DNA of 64,000 nt from Pseudomonadota bacterium (GCA_023393525.1 JAEWKZ010000108.1:1-64000); one strand, 5' to 3'; positions 26,099-35,350 are shown, counted from the first letter of the stretch. Numbers and translations: made by a program. Notes: a model not told the origin generated them from the sequence alone.

Positions 26099-28897
26099 AT
26101 GTCAGGCCAAAATGTGCGCAGGTGCTGTCCGTCTTTTGCCGCTTCGGTTTTGGTGGCTTTCATTGCTCTTGCCTTTTTTTGTCCAGCCGGAAAATCGTGT
26201 GCCGGTGGTGCGCCGATTCTTGAGCTTTCGGAGGGGCATGATGTTTCAACCCTGGCCGGATATCTTGAGATACTCGAAGACCCTACGGCATCCTTGGGCA
26301 TCGACGTGGTCCGCTCTCCGGAAATGGACGCGGCCTTCCGGCTCGTGACTTCCGACAGCCTGCGTCTGGGCTTCTCCGGTTCCCATTACTGGTTGCGCAT
26401 AACCATCGCTTCGAACCCGACGTCTTCTGAGCAGCTCTGGTTTCTGGATCCGGGATGGTCCCATTTCAGCGAACTGCTCTTCCATGGTCCGGATGCCTCC
26501 GATCCGGGCCGTTTCGAGGTCGTGGATCGTGGACTGCCCGCCCGAGACCTGAAAGCGCAGCCCCTTCTTTTTCCGATCCGGCCAGCCGGAACGGCGACGT
26601 ATTATCTCATGGTCGGCAGCGACCGCGCGCTGACCTTCACGCCCACGATCAAGGCCGAAGGAGCGGCGCTCATGAGCAATCTGCGCAAGAGCCTCGCGTT
26701 CGGCGCGGTAGCCGGGATAGTGCTGTCCATGTGCATCTACAATTTTTTGGCGTTTTTGAATGTGCGGGATTATTCCTACCTCTGGTTCGTTTGCATCCAT
26801 TTCGGGACTCTGGTGTACTTTTTCTGCGGTCAGTGGACCCCGCTTTTCATGGGATCCTGCCGGAGCATCGTCGGCATGACGGCCATGAATCTGAGCGTGG
26901 CCGGCTGGTGCCTGTTCGTCCAGAGCTTCTTGGATACCAGGCAGCGCACACCCTGGGGGCACAAGGCGCTCGCGGTCATGGCCTGCCTGGCCGTGACGCT
27001 GGCGATCGTCGGGCTCTTCACGTCAGCGGAGAAGATTTCGATGCCCGCTCACGTGCTGGCTCTATGCGCCATGTTCCTCGGCTATGCGTCGAGCCTTCTC
27101 TCAAACTTTGGGGGCGTCCGTGCGGCGCGTCCGATGTGCGCGGTCTGGACGCTGACCCTGGGCCTGTTCCTGATTCACAGCCTCGCAGGCATCGGCCTGT
27201 TCAACTTTGGCGCTCCTGACTTTCCCGTTCTCATCCTGGCCGCGCAGGCCATGCTGATGTCCATCGTTCTGGCCTGGCGCACCAAAATTCAGCGCGAGGA
27301 ACTGGTTTCGGCCCAGACCGAAACGCAGACCAAAAGCGCCTTCTTGGCCACCATGAGCCACGAGATACGGACTCCGATGACGGCCATCATGGGGTATGCC
27401 GAGTTGCTCCAAAACCTTGATCTGCCCGTTCAGGGCAGGCGTTACTTGCGCAATGTGCAAGTCGCTGCGGACCATCTTCTTGGGATCGTCAATGATATTC
27501 TGGATATGGCCAGGCTCGACGCGGGTCGGCTCGCCCTGGAGGAGAAGGACTTTTCCCTGGAACACGTGGTCGAGGATGTCATCCGCGTCTGTGCGCCCAA
27601 GGCAGGCGAGAACCACAACGAGCTGATCTGTGTGGTCGACGGGAAAATTCCCTCGTTGTTGTTCGGTGATCCTCTGCGCGTGCGGCAGATACTCCTGAAC
27701 CTCGTGTCCAACGCCGTGAAGTTCACCAGGCACGGCGAGGTGCGCATCGAGGTGGGACGCGAGGAGATGGCCGGACCGGATGAAGGGGAGAGGTCTGGAA
27801 TCCTCTTGCGCATGACCGTGAGCGACACCGGTATCGGCATCTCGCCCGAACAGCAGAAGCGCCTGTTCGAGTCTTTTTTCCAGGCCGATGATTCCATGGC
27901 CAGGAAGTTCGGCGGAACCGGCCTTGGCCTGAACATCAGCCGCAGCCTGGCGCGCTTGATGCGTGGCGATCTGAACGTGCTCAGCGACTTGGGAGAGGGT
28001 GCGGCCTTCACGGCCACCCTGAGGCTCGGCGTGTCTATGACGCAGCCTGGACGAACCTGTCCGGAGGTGCCTGAAGCCGCGCGGAACGCCCTGATTCTCG
28101 ACGACAGCTCCCCGGCCGGAAAGGCTCTGGCCGACCTGGCGCGGGAGTTCGGGATTACGGCGGAGACGGCGGGGACGGCGGCCGAGGCCCGGGATTTGGT
28201 GCGCGGCGCTGGCGGACGGTACGGCCTCGTCTTTGTGGATTTGGAAATGCCGGACATGGATGGCCTTGAGGCCGCGCGGATGCTGCGCGGAGCAGGTCTG
28301 GAGGCCGATGTCCCGATCATTCTTCTCGAACCGGCGGGATACGCCAAGGCCCAGGAGTTCGAATGTGGACGGACCGGTATCCGGGCCGTTCTCTTCAAGC
28401 CGGCATCGCGCAGTTCGTTCCGCGAGGCCGTGGACGAAGCCTTTCGGGCGCAGGAACCGGTCGAACAGTCTGCGATAGCGGGAGCCGATCCGAATGCGCA
28501 GGCGTGCCGCGGGAAACGCATTCTGGTCGTTGACGACAACGAATTCAATCTCGACGTGCTGGAAACCGTTCTGACCATGGCCGGACTGGACGTGACCACA
28601 GCCTCGAGCGGTCCCGGCGCACTTGAGGCCCTGTCCGCCGGTCCGGCCTGCGACGCCGTGCTCATGGATGTGCAGATGCCGGGCATGGACGGGTACGAGG
28701 CCACGCGTCGCATCCGGGTCGATCCGCGCTGGAAGGGGCTGCCCGTGCTGGCCGTCACCGCCAACCTTGTGACGGGCGAACGGGAAAGATGCGTCGAAGC
28801 GGGCATGAATGGTTTTTTGACCAAGCCCGTGGATACCTTGGCTCTCTTCGAGGCCCTGGCGCGTTGTTTTCGCGGCGTTGACGGGAATCGATCGTGA
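26099..28897 (+). CDS. Hybrid histidine kinase, 7TMR-DISM sensor with two receiver domains
   Basis: Sensor kinase of 932 residues. A signal-like N-terminus leads to a periplasmic 7TMR-DISMED2-type domain (about 50-200), then seven membrane helices (about 205-395). HisKA follows with phospho-acceptor SHEIRTPM (His about 421). HATPase_c has NAVKF, DTGIGIS and GGTGLGL. The first receiver (about 660-785) has FVDLEMPDMDG but a weak N-terminal acidic patch. The second receiver (about 800-925) has VVDDNEFN and LMDVQMPGMDG. An HPt gene follows, so a phosphorelay His-Asp-His is likely. No output regulator lies nearby. The start has no strong ribosome binding site. Confidence 0.93.
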   Translation: MSGQNVRRCCPSFAASVLVAFIALAFFCPAGKSCAGGAPILELSEGHDVSTLAGYLEILEDPTASLGIDVVRSPEMDAAFRLVTSDSLRLGFSGSHYWLRITIASNPTSSEQLWFLDPGWSHFSELLFHGPDASDPGRFEVVDRGLPARDLKAQPLLFPIRPAGTATYYLMVGSDRALTFTPTIKAEGAALMSNLRKSLAFGAVAGIVLSMCIYNFLAFLNVRDYSYLWFVCIHFGTLVYFFCGQWTPLFMGSCRSIVGMTAMNLSVAGWCLFVQSFLDTRQRTPWGHKALAVMACLAVTLAIVGLFTSAEKISMPAHVLALCAMFLGYASSLLSNFGGVRAARPMCAVWTLTLGLFLIHSLAGIGLFNFGAPDFPVLILAAQAMLMSIVLAWRTKIQREELVSAQTETQTKSAFLATMSHEIRTPMTAIMGYAELLQNLDLPVQGRRYLRNVQVAADHLLGIVNDILDMARLDAGRLALEEKDFSLEHVVEDVIRVCAPKAGENHNELICVVDGKIPSLLFGDPLRVRQILLNLVSNAVKFTRHGEVRIEVGREEMAGPDEGERSGILLRMTVSDTGIGISPEQQKRLFESFFQADDSMARKFGGTGLGLNISRSLARLMRGDLNVLSDLGEGAAFTATLRLGVSMTQPGRTCPEVPEAARNALILDDSSPAGKALADLAREFGITAETAGTAAEARDLVRGAGGRYGLVFVDLEMPDMDGLEAARMLRGAGLEADVPIILLEPAGYAKAQEFECGRTGIRAVLFKPASRSSFREAVDEAFRAQEPVEQSAIAGADPNAQACRGKRILVVDDNEFNLDVLETVLTMAGLDVTTASSGPGALEALSAGPACDAVLMDVQMPGMDGYEATRRIRVDPRWKGLPVLAVTANLVTGERERCVEAGMNGFLTKPVDTLALFEALARCFRGVDGNRS

Positions 28898-28977
28898 CTT
28901 GCCGCCAAGCATTTTTCGAGGACAGATCGGTTTTCGCAAGGAATATCCGGTGACAACCCAATTTTTGGAGGTTACTT

Positions 28978-29328
28978 ATGTCGGTTGAAACCGCGACACT
29001 TGATGTCGGCGAGGCGTTGCAGAGATTCAGTGGAAACAGGCAGATACTGGTGCGGCTGTTGCTGCGGTTCCTGGAGCTCAATGCCGCCGTGGAGCAGAAA
29101 GCCCGCGAGGTCCTTGACACCGGAAAGAGCGAGGAGGTCGCCATGTTTTTCCATGCCCTCAAGGGCGGCGCGGCGAATCTCTCAGCGAAAAGGCTGGCGG
29201 AAAAATGCGCGCAGCTCGAAACCCTCGCCAAGGCGGGCGATGTCGAGGGCGTGAAATCGGAATTTCAAAATTTTATCAATCTTTTCGAAGAATTGCGTAT
29301 ATCCGTGGAAGAGGTTCGCAATTCCTGA
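28978..29328 (+). CDS. Histidine phosphotransfer (HPt) protein
   Basis: Helical protein of 116 residues with the HPt motif FHALKGGAANLSA, its phospho-accepting His near residue 59. GGAGG lies just before the ATG. It lies 80 bases after the hybrid kinase and should accept phosphate from the receiver of that protein and pass it to a distant response regulator. The helix HALKGGA then LAEKCAQLETLAKAG is typical. Confidence 0.9.
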   Translation: MSVETATLDVGEALQRFSGNRQILVRLLLRFLELNAAVEQKAREVLDTGKSEEVAMFFHALKGGAANLSAKRLAEKCAQLETLAKAGDVEGVKSEFQNFINLFEELRISVEEVRNS

Positions 29329-29441
29329 CCACGTCTCAAGACGTTGGACACTGACGGTCCTAGCGGGAGGGAGCGGCTTTTCAAGCGACGCGCGCCGGTG
29401 AGATCTCCAATGGAAGACTCCGCAGGGACGGGGCGGAGAAG

Positions 29442-29479
29442 CAAGGGCGGCATGTCCGGTGAGGACAGTGCCGCCCTTG
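29442..29479. terminator. Strong hairpin between convergent HPt and deacetylase genes
   Basis: CAAGGGCGGCA (29442-29452) pairs perfectly with TGCCGCCCTTG (29469-29479), with an inner TGTCC/GGACA stem. It sits between converging genes. A clear T run is missing, so termination is inferred. Confidence 0.6.
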
Positions 29480-29559
29480 GCGTTTGCGGAAGGCAGGCCT
29501 GGTCCTGCATGATGACGGGCAGGCAGTTTCTTTGGTTGAATCTTTGTCGTGTCTGCCGC

Positions 29560-30867
29560 CTACCGGGCGTATTCGTACCTTTTGGTCACCCTGTCCGAGA
29601 TCTGGGCGTGGGCGAAGCCAGCCTGGCGGGATTTGGCGAAACGCTCTTCGGCTTCCTGGCTGCACATGTCGCAGCCCTGGACCGGGACGTGGAGCCCCAG
29701 GGATTTGGGAGTCTGCGCGGTTTCGCTCTCGACGATCAAAAGGCCCGGGCAGTGCGGGCAGTCTTTCAAACGTTCGACCTGGGTCTCGGTGATGTCGTCG
29801 GTGTCGTAGTAGATGGAGCGGCGGCGTACGAAATACCCGCTTTCGCGCACGGCCTCTGAAGGCCGGGGGTTGAAGTAGACCTCGGGCAGCTGGTCGCACA
29901 GGGCCGAGAGGTAGTCGATGGTGGATTTCTGCTCGCGGATCTTTTCGCGGTCCAGATCAGGCTCCTGCACGGCGGAGAAATCCACCCCGGCCAGGGCCAG
30001 GCTGATGCCCAGGTTGACGTAGGGCAGCGCCCCCTTGATGGCGTACCCCCCTTCGAGCACGGCGATGTCGGGCTTGAGCATCTGGGTCAGCTTCGCATAT
30101 CCTTGGGCCGTGAAGTTCATGTTGGTGATGGGGTCGGAGAAGTGGTTGTCCTGTCCGGCGGAGTTGATGATCAGGTCCGGCTTGAAGTGGTCGAGGATGG
30201 GCATGACGATGCGCTCCACGGTCATCAGATACCCTTCGTCCGAGGTGCGCGGGGGCATGGGCACGTTGATGGTCCGGCCCAGGGCCTTGGGGCCGCCGGA
30301 CTCCGAGGGGAAGCCCGTGCCGGGGTAGATGGTGCGTCCGTCCTGGTGCAGCGAAATGAAGAGCACGTCCGGATCGTGCCAGTAGATGTCCTGGGTGCCG
30401 TCGCCGTGGTGGCAGTCCGTGTCGATGACGGCCACGCGAAGGTTGCCGTAGTGTTCGCGGATCCATTCGATCATGACCGCTTCGATGTTGATGTTGCAGA
30501 AGCCCCTGCTGCCGTGGACCGTGCGCATGGCGTGGTGTCCCGGAGGGCGGACCACCGCGAAGGCGCGTTGCCTCTCCTTTTGCATGACCAGCTGGGCGGC
30601 GCGGATCACGCCTCCGGCGGAGATGAAATGGGAGTCGGTGCAGACCGACTGCACGCCGGGAAAGCAGAAGTGGGCGCGCATGATGTCTTTTTCCTCGGCC
30701 ACCAGGGGGCGGTATTCGCGGATGCCCTCGATGTCGAAGATGCCCTCTTCCCGGAACTGGTCCTGGGTGTAGAGCAGGCGCTCCTCCCGCTCGGGGTGGG
30801 TGGGGGAGATGGCCCAGTCGAAGGCCGGGAAGAATATGATGCCGAGGCTTGATTGTGCGGTGAGCAT
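29560..30867 (-). CDS. Histone deacetylase/acetylpolyamine amidohydrolase family protein with zinc-ribbon tail
   Basis: Zinc-dependent deacylase of 435 residues. The catalytic motifs RPPGHHAM and DTDCHHGDGTQ and the Gly-rich EGGYAIKGA are intact, so the enzyme should be active on an acetylated amine. The last 100 residues after the catalytic domain carry a CPHCPG pair and a CDMC pair, which look like a zinc ribbon and are unusual for the family. The start at 30867 follows GGAGGG. The gene is 11 bases after the hydantoinase-like gene, so the two are probably one operon. Substrate unknown. Confidence 0.87.
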   Translation of the reverse strand: MLTAQSSLGIIFFPAFDWAISPTHPEREERLLYTQDQFREEGIFDIEGIREYRPLVAEEKDIMRAHFCFPGVQSVCTDSHFISAGGVIRAAQLVMQKERQRAFAVVRPPGHHAMRTVHGSRGFCNINIEAVMIEWIREHYGNLRVAVIDTDCHHGDGTQDIYWHDPDVLFISLHQDGRTIYPGTGFPSESGGPKALGRTINVPMPPRTSDEGYLMTVERIVMPILDHFKPDLIINSAGQDNHFSDPITNMNFTAQGYAKLTQMLKPDIAVLEGGYAIKGALPYVNLGISLALAGVDFSAVQEPDLDREKIREQKSTIDYLSALCDQLPEVYFNPRPSEAVRESGYFVRRRSIYYDTDDITETQVERLKDCPHCPGLLIVESETAQTPKSLGLHVPVQGCDMCSQEAEERFAKSRQAGFAHAQISDRVTKRYEYAR

Positions 30868-30878
30868 GGTCCCTCCGT

Positions 30879-32540
30879 TCAGGATGCCAGGGTGGTGATG
30901 ACGCCGGGGCGCATCTGGCAGCGGACGCGGATGTTGCGGCCGATGGTGTAGTGCCCCTCGACCATGTTGAAGGCGTCGGCCTGGATGACCTGGATGTCGC
31001 CGTCCTCGGCCGGGATGCCCTGGCGGTCCAGCTCGGCCCGGAGCATGGTGGTGGCGTCGTGCACGGCCTCTTCCAGGGTGTAGGTGCGCTTGACGGTCTT
31101 GTGAATGCCAAGGCCCGGCACCGTGAAGCTGCCGCGCGAGGTGTCCACGGTCAGGACCAGGGACTGGGTCGGCCGGGTCAGGCACGCGCCGATGGCGTTG
31201 GCCACCTCGGCGTGCTTGGGGGCCACGACGGGCAGGCCGAAGGTCTCCTCCAGGAGCGGGCTCATGGCCACTGCCGGGCCGCCGATGACCTGGATGCTCG
31301 CGGGACGCACAAGGCGGTCCTCCAGGATTTCCTGAATGGTGTAGACCGGGCGGGCATTGATGGCCGCCAGGAACGCGTCGACCTTTTTCTTCAGGATGTC
31401 CATGGCCAGACTCACGGCCTGCTCGGCGCATTCGCGTGCGGAAAGCCCCTGGATCATGGCCACTTCCTTGATGCCCTTGGCCGAACGTTCGCGGTCGCCG
31501 AAGGCGGCGTGGCCGAGGACGTTCATGGCGTCCATGAGCGCCGGGGCGGGGCCGCCGGCGGCCATGCACGGGCCGTGGCGGTCCGGTCCGACCCGCAGCT
31601 GCCCGTCGCGGGAGCTGATGAACGAGTCTCCGCCGATGCCGATGGATTCGACCTTGAGCGCCCGCACCAGGGTCGGGTGCTCGCCGATGGAGATGCCGTC
31701 GCGCTCCAGCAGCGGCACGCCGTCGAGTAGCACGGCGATGTCGGTGGTGGTGCCGCCGATGTCGAGGATCAACGCGTCCTCGGTCACCGCAGTGGTGCTG
31801 AGGATGCCCATGACCGAGGCCGCCGGGCCGGAGAAGATGGATTGCACCGGGATTTCGCGGGCCAGCTTCAAAGGCATGGTCCCGCCGTCGGCCTTGACGA
31901 TGTTGATGTCGGCCTGGATGTTCAAATCCTTGAGGCTCTGTTCCAGGGCGTCGGCAAAAGCGTTGAAGGTGCGCCATACGGCGGAGTTGTAGTAGACGGT
32001 GCTGATGCGCCGTCCGAAATTCAGCGATTCGGATACGCGGTGCCCCTGGGTCACGAAGTCGGCCTGGGGGGCGAGGGCTTCGGCGATGGCCATTTCCTGT
32101 TCCGGGTTGCGGGTGCAGAACTTGCCCACCACTCCGTAGACCCGAATCCCCTCTTCGCGGCAGCGTTTGGCCATGGGCTTGATCTGATCCACCCGGGCCT
32201 TGGCGGAAATGGCGCCGCGATGGTCGACGCATCCGCTCAGGATATGGTACTGGCTGCCCAGCGCGTAGGCGCTGGCGTCGAGCCCCGGTCCGGGAATGAC
32301 GAACATGCCGACTTTCTCGGTGTGACCGGTGACGATGGAGTTGGTGGACAGGGTCGTGCTCAGGTTGATGGTGCGGATTTCCGCGCCCTTGCAATCCTTC
32401 AGGATGGCGCACAGCGCCTCGGTGATGGTGGCGAGCAGATTGTCGTGATCCGTGGGGACCTTGGCCATGGCTTCCACCCGGCCGTCCCGGATGCAGACGC
32501 CGTCCGTGTGCGTTCCTCCGACATCTATTCCGATAAGCAT
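30879..32540 (-). CDS. Hydantoinase/oxoprolinase family protein (HyuA-like)
   Basis: Protein of 553 residues with an actin-like ATPase fold. N-terminal MLIGIDVGGTHTDGV and internal DIGGTTTDIAV are the phosphate-binding loops of the ATP-dependent hydantoinase/5-oxoprolinase A family. These enzymes open cyclic amides with ATP. The partner B subunit normally encoded next to it is absent, and an HDAC-family deacylase follows instead. The actual substrate is unknown. A linked step in breaking down an N-acyl or cyclic amide compound is inference from the pairing. Confidence 0.87.
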   Translation of the reverse strand: MLIGIDVGGTHTDGVCIRDGRVEAMAKVPTDHDNLLATITEALCAILKDCKGAEIRTINLSTTLSTNSIVTGHTEKVGMFVIPGPGLDASAYALGSQYHILSGCVDHRGAISAKARVDQIKPMAKRCREEGIRVYGVVGKFCTRNPEQEMAIAEALAPQADFVTQGHRVSESLNFGRRISTVYYNSAVWRTFNAFADALEQSLKDLNIQADINIVKADGGTMPLKLAREIPVQSIFSGPAASVMGILSTTAVTEDALILDIGGTTTDIAVLLDGVPLLERDGISIGEHPTLVRALKVESIGIGGDSFISSRDGQLRVGPDRHGPCMAAGGPAPALMDAMNVLGHAAFGDRERSAKGIKEVAMIQGLSARECAEQAVSLAMDILKKKVDAFLAAINARPVYTIQEILEDRLVRPASIQVIGGPAVAMSPLLEETFGLPVVAPKHAEVANAIGACLTRPTQSLVLTVDTSRGSFTVPGLGIHKTVKRTYTLEEAVHDATTMLRAELDRQGIPAEDGDIQVIQADAFNMVEGHYTIGRNIRVRCQMRPGVITTLAS

Positions 32541-32785
32541 AAGTCCGATCCTTGGGCGGCCGGTGGCCCGCGGGGGGCGCCGCGGCTCCCGGTCGTCTCG
32601 GTGGTTTCCTGTGATTTCAGGGAAGAGGCCGAGGCTTCGGGCTTGTGTTTTTTTTCGCCATGGCGCACCCCGGAGCGGTAATGCGCCCGCGGGCGCGGGA
32701 GAAGAAACACAAGTTGCTTTTTCAAGTTCATATTTACCGGACTGTAGACGAAGCGCAAGCAGAATTCAGTAAACGGAGGGAAATC

Positions 32786-33565
32786 ATGGATAAACAGCTG
32801 GTGGACGGTTTTCTGGCCTGCGTGCGGCAGGCGGGAGAAGTGGTGCGGGCGCAGTGGCACGACGTCAAGGAGATCGCCTTCAAGGGGCGCATCGACCTGG
32901 TCACCCAGACCGATCTGGCCGTGGAGAAGCTGCTGCTCGGGAGTCTGCCCGCGCTGCTGCCAGGCTCCACGGTTCTGGCCGAGGAGTCGCACTCGTCCCT
33001 TGATCCCGGAACGTTGACCTGGATCGTGGATCCGGTGGACGGCACCACCAACTATGCCCACGGACTGCCCATCGTGGCCGTGTCCGTGGCTTTGTGGAAA
33101 GACGGGCGGGTAGAGCTTGGCGCGGTCTATCTGCCGGTGCTCGACGAATTTTTCTGGGCCATGCGCGGGCAGGGGGCTTTCCTGAACGGGAGGCGCATCG
33201 CCGTCAGCCGGGAGAAGGTCATGCAGAACTCCCTTGTCGCCACCGGCTTTCCCTATTCCTTCTACACGGAAGTGGACCAAATCTGCGAAAGGCTGCGCCG
33301 GGTGCTGCTGGCCTCCCAGGGCATCCGGCGGTTGGGGTCGGCGGCCGCGGATCTGGCGTACACGGCCTGCGGCCGGTTCGAAGGGTACTACGAGACCGGT
33401 CTCAAACCCTGGGACACGGCGGCTGGCTGGCTCCTGGTGGAGGAGGCCGGAGGGACGGTCAGCGGTCTGGATGGAGGGTACGGCCTGGGCGGCCACATGA
33501 TCGTGGCCACCAACGGATCAATCCATGAGCAACTGCTGGCCCTGCTGCGGCTGGAGGGCGCGTGA
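32786..33565 (+). CDS. Inositol monophosphatase family protein
   Basis: Mg2+-dependent phosphatase of 259 residues. The metal-binding motifs AEES, DPVDGTTNY and WDTAAGWLLVEEAGG are all present. The family hydrolyses inositol phosphates or related sugar and nucleotide phosphates (SuhB/CysQ types). The exact substrate is not readable. The start at 32786 follows GGAGGG at 32775-32780. In-frame codons upstream lie in a region with CTTGTGTTT/AAACACAAG inverted repeats (about 32643 and 32706) and look non-coding. Confidence 0.92.
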   Translation: MDKQLVDGFLACVRQAGEVVRAQWHDVKEIAFKGRIDLVTQTDLAVEKLLLGSLPALLPGSTVLAEESHSSLDPGTLTWIVDPVDGTTNYAHGLPIVAVSVALWKDGRVELGAVYLPVLDEFFWAMRGQGAFLNGRRIAVSREKVMQNSLVATGFPYSFYTEVDQICERLRRVLLASQGIRRLGSAAADLAYTACGRFEGYYETGLKPWDTAAGWLLVEEAGGTVSGLDGGYGLGGHMIVATNGSIHEQLLALLRLEGA

Positions 33566-33578
33566 CCGCGCCCCGTGG

Positions 33579-33785
33579 TCAGATGCTGTATTTCAGGGAA
33601 GAGGAAATGGGAACAAGATCTCCCTTGGAATTGTACAGCGATTCGTCTTCGGAGTGCCGTCCGTAAGCGTCCTCGTCCTGGTCCTGGTTCTTCTGCTGTC
33701 TCTTCTTCTGGTGCCCCATGTCCCAGGATAGCTGACCGTCTCTCCATCTTCCCTGGGCCTGGGGTTTGCCTATGCGCAAGCTCAT
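33579..33785 (-). CDS. 68-residue hypothetical protein
   Basis: The ATG at 33785 has a strong GGAGG five bases upstream on the minus strand. The product is hydrophilic and charged, with a Gln/Lys/Asp-rich centre (KKRQQKNQDQDEDAYG), and no recognised domain, signal or membrane segment. A strong terminator separates it from the small gene upstream on the same strand. A real small gene is favoured by the ribosome binding site, but composition gives no function. Confidence 0.5.
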   Translation of the reverse strand: MSLRIGKPQAQGRWRDGQLSWDMGHQKKRQQKNQDQDEDAYGRHSEDESLYNSKGDLVPISSSLKYSI

Positions 33786-33906
33786 TATCGCCTCCTTGGC
33801 CGTCCCTGGCCACGGGTGTTGCGTCCAAAAGGGCGTCCATGCCCCTGCAGAGTGTATCGGACAAACGGCGAAAAACTTGAATTCCACGGCCCGTAAAATG
33901 CGAAAA

Positions 33907-33932
33907 GGCCCCGGATGCGGGCACCCGGGGCC
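33907..33932 (-). terminator. Terminator after the FGAAVV-repeat gene
   Basis: GGCCCCGG (33907-33914) pairs with CCGGGGCC (33925-33932). On the minus strand it is followed by TTTT (33903-33906). It ends the small gene at 33976-34266. Confidence 0.75.
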
Positions 33933-33975
33933 TCTTGCGGAGCGCTTCTCCGCAATGAGCGTCATGTCGAGTTGC

Positions 33976-34266
33976 TCATCCCAGATCGTCGAGAAGCGTG
34001 CCCCGGCCCGTGTACACGGGCATGAGCACGTCCTGTTGAAATGAGTACGAGTTCTGGTTTCTGTTCTGGTAGCGGTGGGTGTTCGTGTTCATGGTGTCCA
34101 GCGTTTTGCTGACCACGGCGGCCCCGAATGTCTTCTTGTCAAAGGGCTGGGCATTCGAGGCGCCGCCGCCGTTCATGTAGTCGAGAGTCTTCCCGACCAC
34201 GGCGGCCCCGAAGGTCTGGTTCGCATAGCCCCGGGCGTTGCCCCCGGAGATCCCTTCAATGTCCAT
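33976..34266 (-). CDS. 96-residue protein with duplicated FGAAVV-KTLD-MN repeat
   Basis: The ATG at 34266 is preceded by GGGAGGAG. The sequence contains two near-identical units, TFGAAVVGKTLDYMN and TFGAAVVSKTLDTMN, about 26 residues apart, followed by an Asn/Gln/Tyr-rich stretch and a C-terminal TGRGTLLDDLG. No signal peptide or membrane helix is seen. The repeat vaguely recalls small proteins annotated as putative motility proteins, but this is not a firm match. It is followed by a clear terminator. Confidence 0.7.
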   Translation of the reverse strand: MDIEGISGGNARGYANQTFGAAVVGKTLDYMNGGGASNAQPFDKKTFGAAVVSKTLDTMNTNTHRYQNRNQNSYSFQQDVLMPVYTGRGTLLDDLG

Positions 34267-34406
34267 GGCTCCTCCCATTTTTTCAGAACATGACGCCTGA
34301 TCAAACCTATCGGCAAATATACACGAAAACTTGAGCACGGGGAAGGGGAGGAAAGAAGGTGGACGTCGAACAAATGGGGTGGCGGGCCCTGGCTCTGCGA
34401 AACGTA

Positions 34407-34426
34407 GCTTCACGGCACCGTGAAGC
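34407..34426. repeat. Perfect 9-bp inverted repeat beyond mqnA
   Basis: GCTTCACGG and CCGTGAAGC are separated by CA and lie 70-90 bases beyond the mqnA stop. No T run follows, so this could be a weak terminator or a protein-binding site. Confidence 0.5.
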
Positions 34427-34494
34427 CTACAGGCGGCGCATGCTTCAAACGATTTTTCGGCAGGTCAGGAAGATGCTCAGCGCTGCGAAATTTT

Positions 34495-35340
34495 TCAGCC
34501 CGTGAACCAGCGCAGCCCCGGCATGCCGGGCAGGAGGCCCCGGCGTGTGCAATGCTCCCCGAAAAGGGCCAGGGATGCCTGCTCTTCGGGACCCAGCCCG
34601 TAGCTCATGGCCCGCCAATAGCGCAGCAGGTCCGGGCTGGTCAGCCAGGCCGGGAGTTCGGGCAGGCGTGAAAGGGTTTCGAAATGGCTGTCCAGATTGG
34701 CGGTGATGATTTCGATGTGTTCCTGCAGGACGCCCAGGAGCGCGCGGGTGGGCGCGGGCAGGGCGCGGCGTACGATCCAGACCGCGAAGACAAAGGGCAG
34801 CCCGGTCCAGCTCGACCATTCGGTGGCCAGGTCGAAAATGTGGTACCCCTCCGGCGGCTCGACGAAATGGCGCAGGGCGAGGTTGCCGATTTCAAGGAAG
34901 GGGCGGCCGGTGGACAGGCCGCTTCCGGGTTCGACGGTCTCCCATCGCGGTTCGGGCAGGTCCCATTTTTGCCGCCACAGCACCTTCAGGAGGGCCGTGG
35001 ACGTGGCCGACGCTCCGGTCAGGCAGACCGGCCCGGGATTGCGGGCAAGCCACGCGGGCAGATCCTTCGGAGGGGCCGGGGAGAGGAAAAGGACGCTCTG
35101 GACTTCATCACGGGCGCAGATGGATGCGCCGGGCAGCAGTTCGTAGTTTTCGGCGTGCAGGAGATATTCGAAAGAGGACGAGGGCGAGATGTCCAGCTCG
35201 CCGGTGAGCAGGTTGCGGTTCAGCTTGCTGGGGTGGCCGGGCACATAGTGAAAATCCCGACCTTCGGGGCAGATTTTGGCCAGGAGGTGGAAAACGTGCC
35301 AGATGTTGAGATAGTCGATTCTGCCGATTTGAAGCGTCAT
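34495..35340 (-). CDS. mqnA: Chorismate dehydratase MqnA (menaquinone biosynthesis)
   Basis: MqnA removes water from chorismate to give 3-enolpyruvylbenzoate, the first step of the futalosine pathway to menaquinone. The protein of 281 residues has the periplasmic-binding-protein-like fold of the family: N-terminal IGRIDYLNIWHVFH, then the conserved SPSSSFEYL pocket segment and TGASATSTALL. It is encoded after adk on the same strand, with a terminator between. The other futalosine genes are not in the window. Confidence 0.88.
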   Translation of the reverse strand: MTLQIGRIDYLNIWHVFHLLAKICPEGRDFHYVPGHPSKLNRNLLTGELDISPSSSFEYLLHAENYELLPGASICARDEVQSVLFLSPAPPKDLPAWLARNPGPVCLTGASATSTALLKVLWRQKWDLPEPRWETVEPGSGLSTGRPFLEIGNLALRHFVEPPEGYHIFDLATEWSSWTGLPFVFAVWIVRRALPAPTRALLGVLQEHIEIITANLDSHFETLSRLPELPAWLTSPDLLRYWRAMSYGLGPEEQASLALFGEHCTRRGLLPGMPGLRWFTG

Positions 35341-35350
35341 GATGCATTAA

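Noticed and set aside
27101..28939. 612-codon frame on the minus strand
   Set aside because: Antisense to the hybrid kinase, with no motif of its own.
30868..32412. Extension of the deacetylase frame upstream to 950 codons
   Set aside because: The extra part overlaps the hydantoinase-like gene in another frame, and the ribosome binding site sets the start at 30867.
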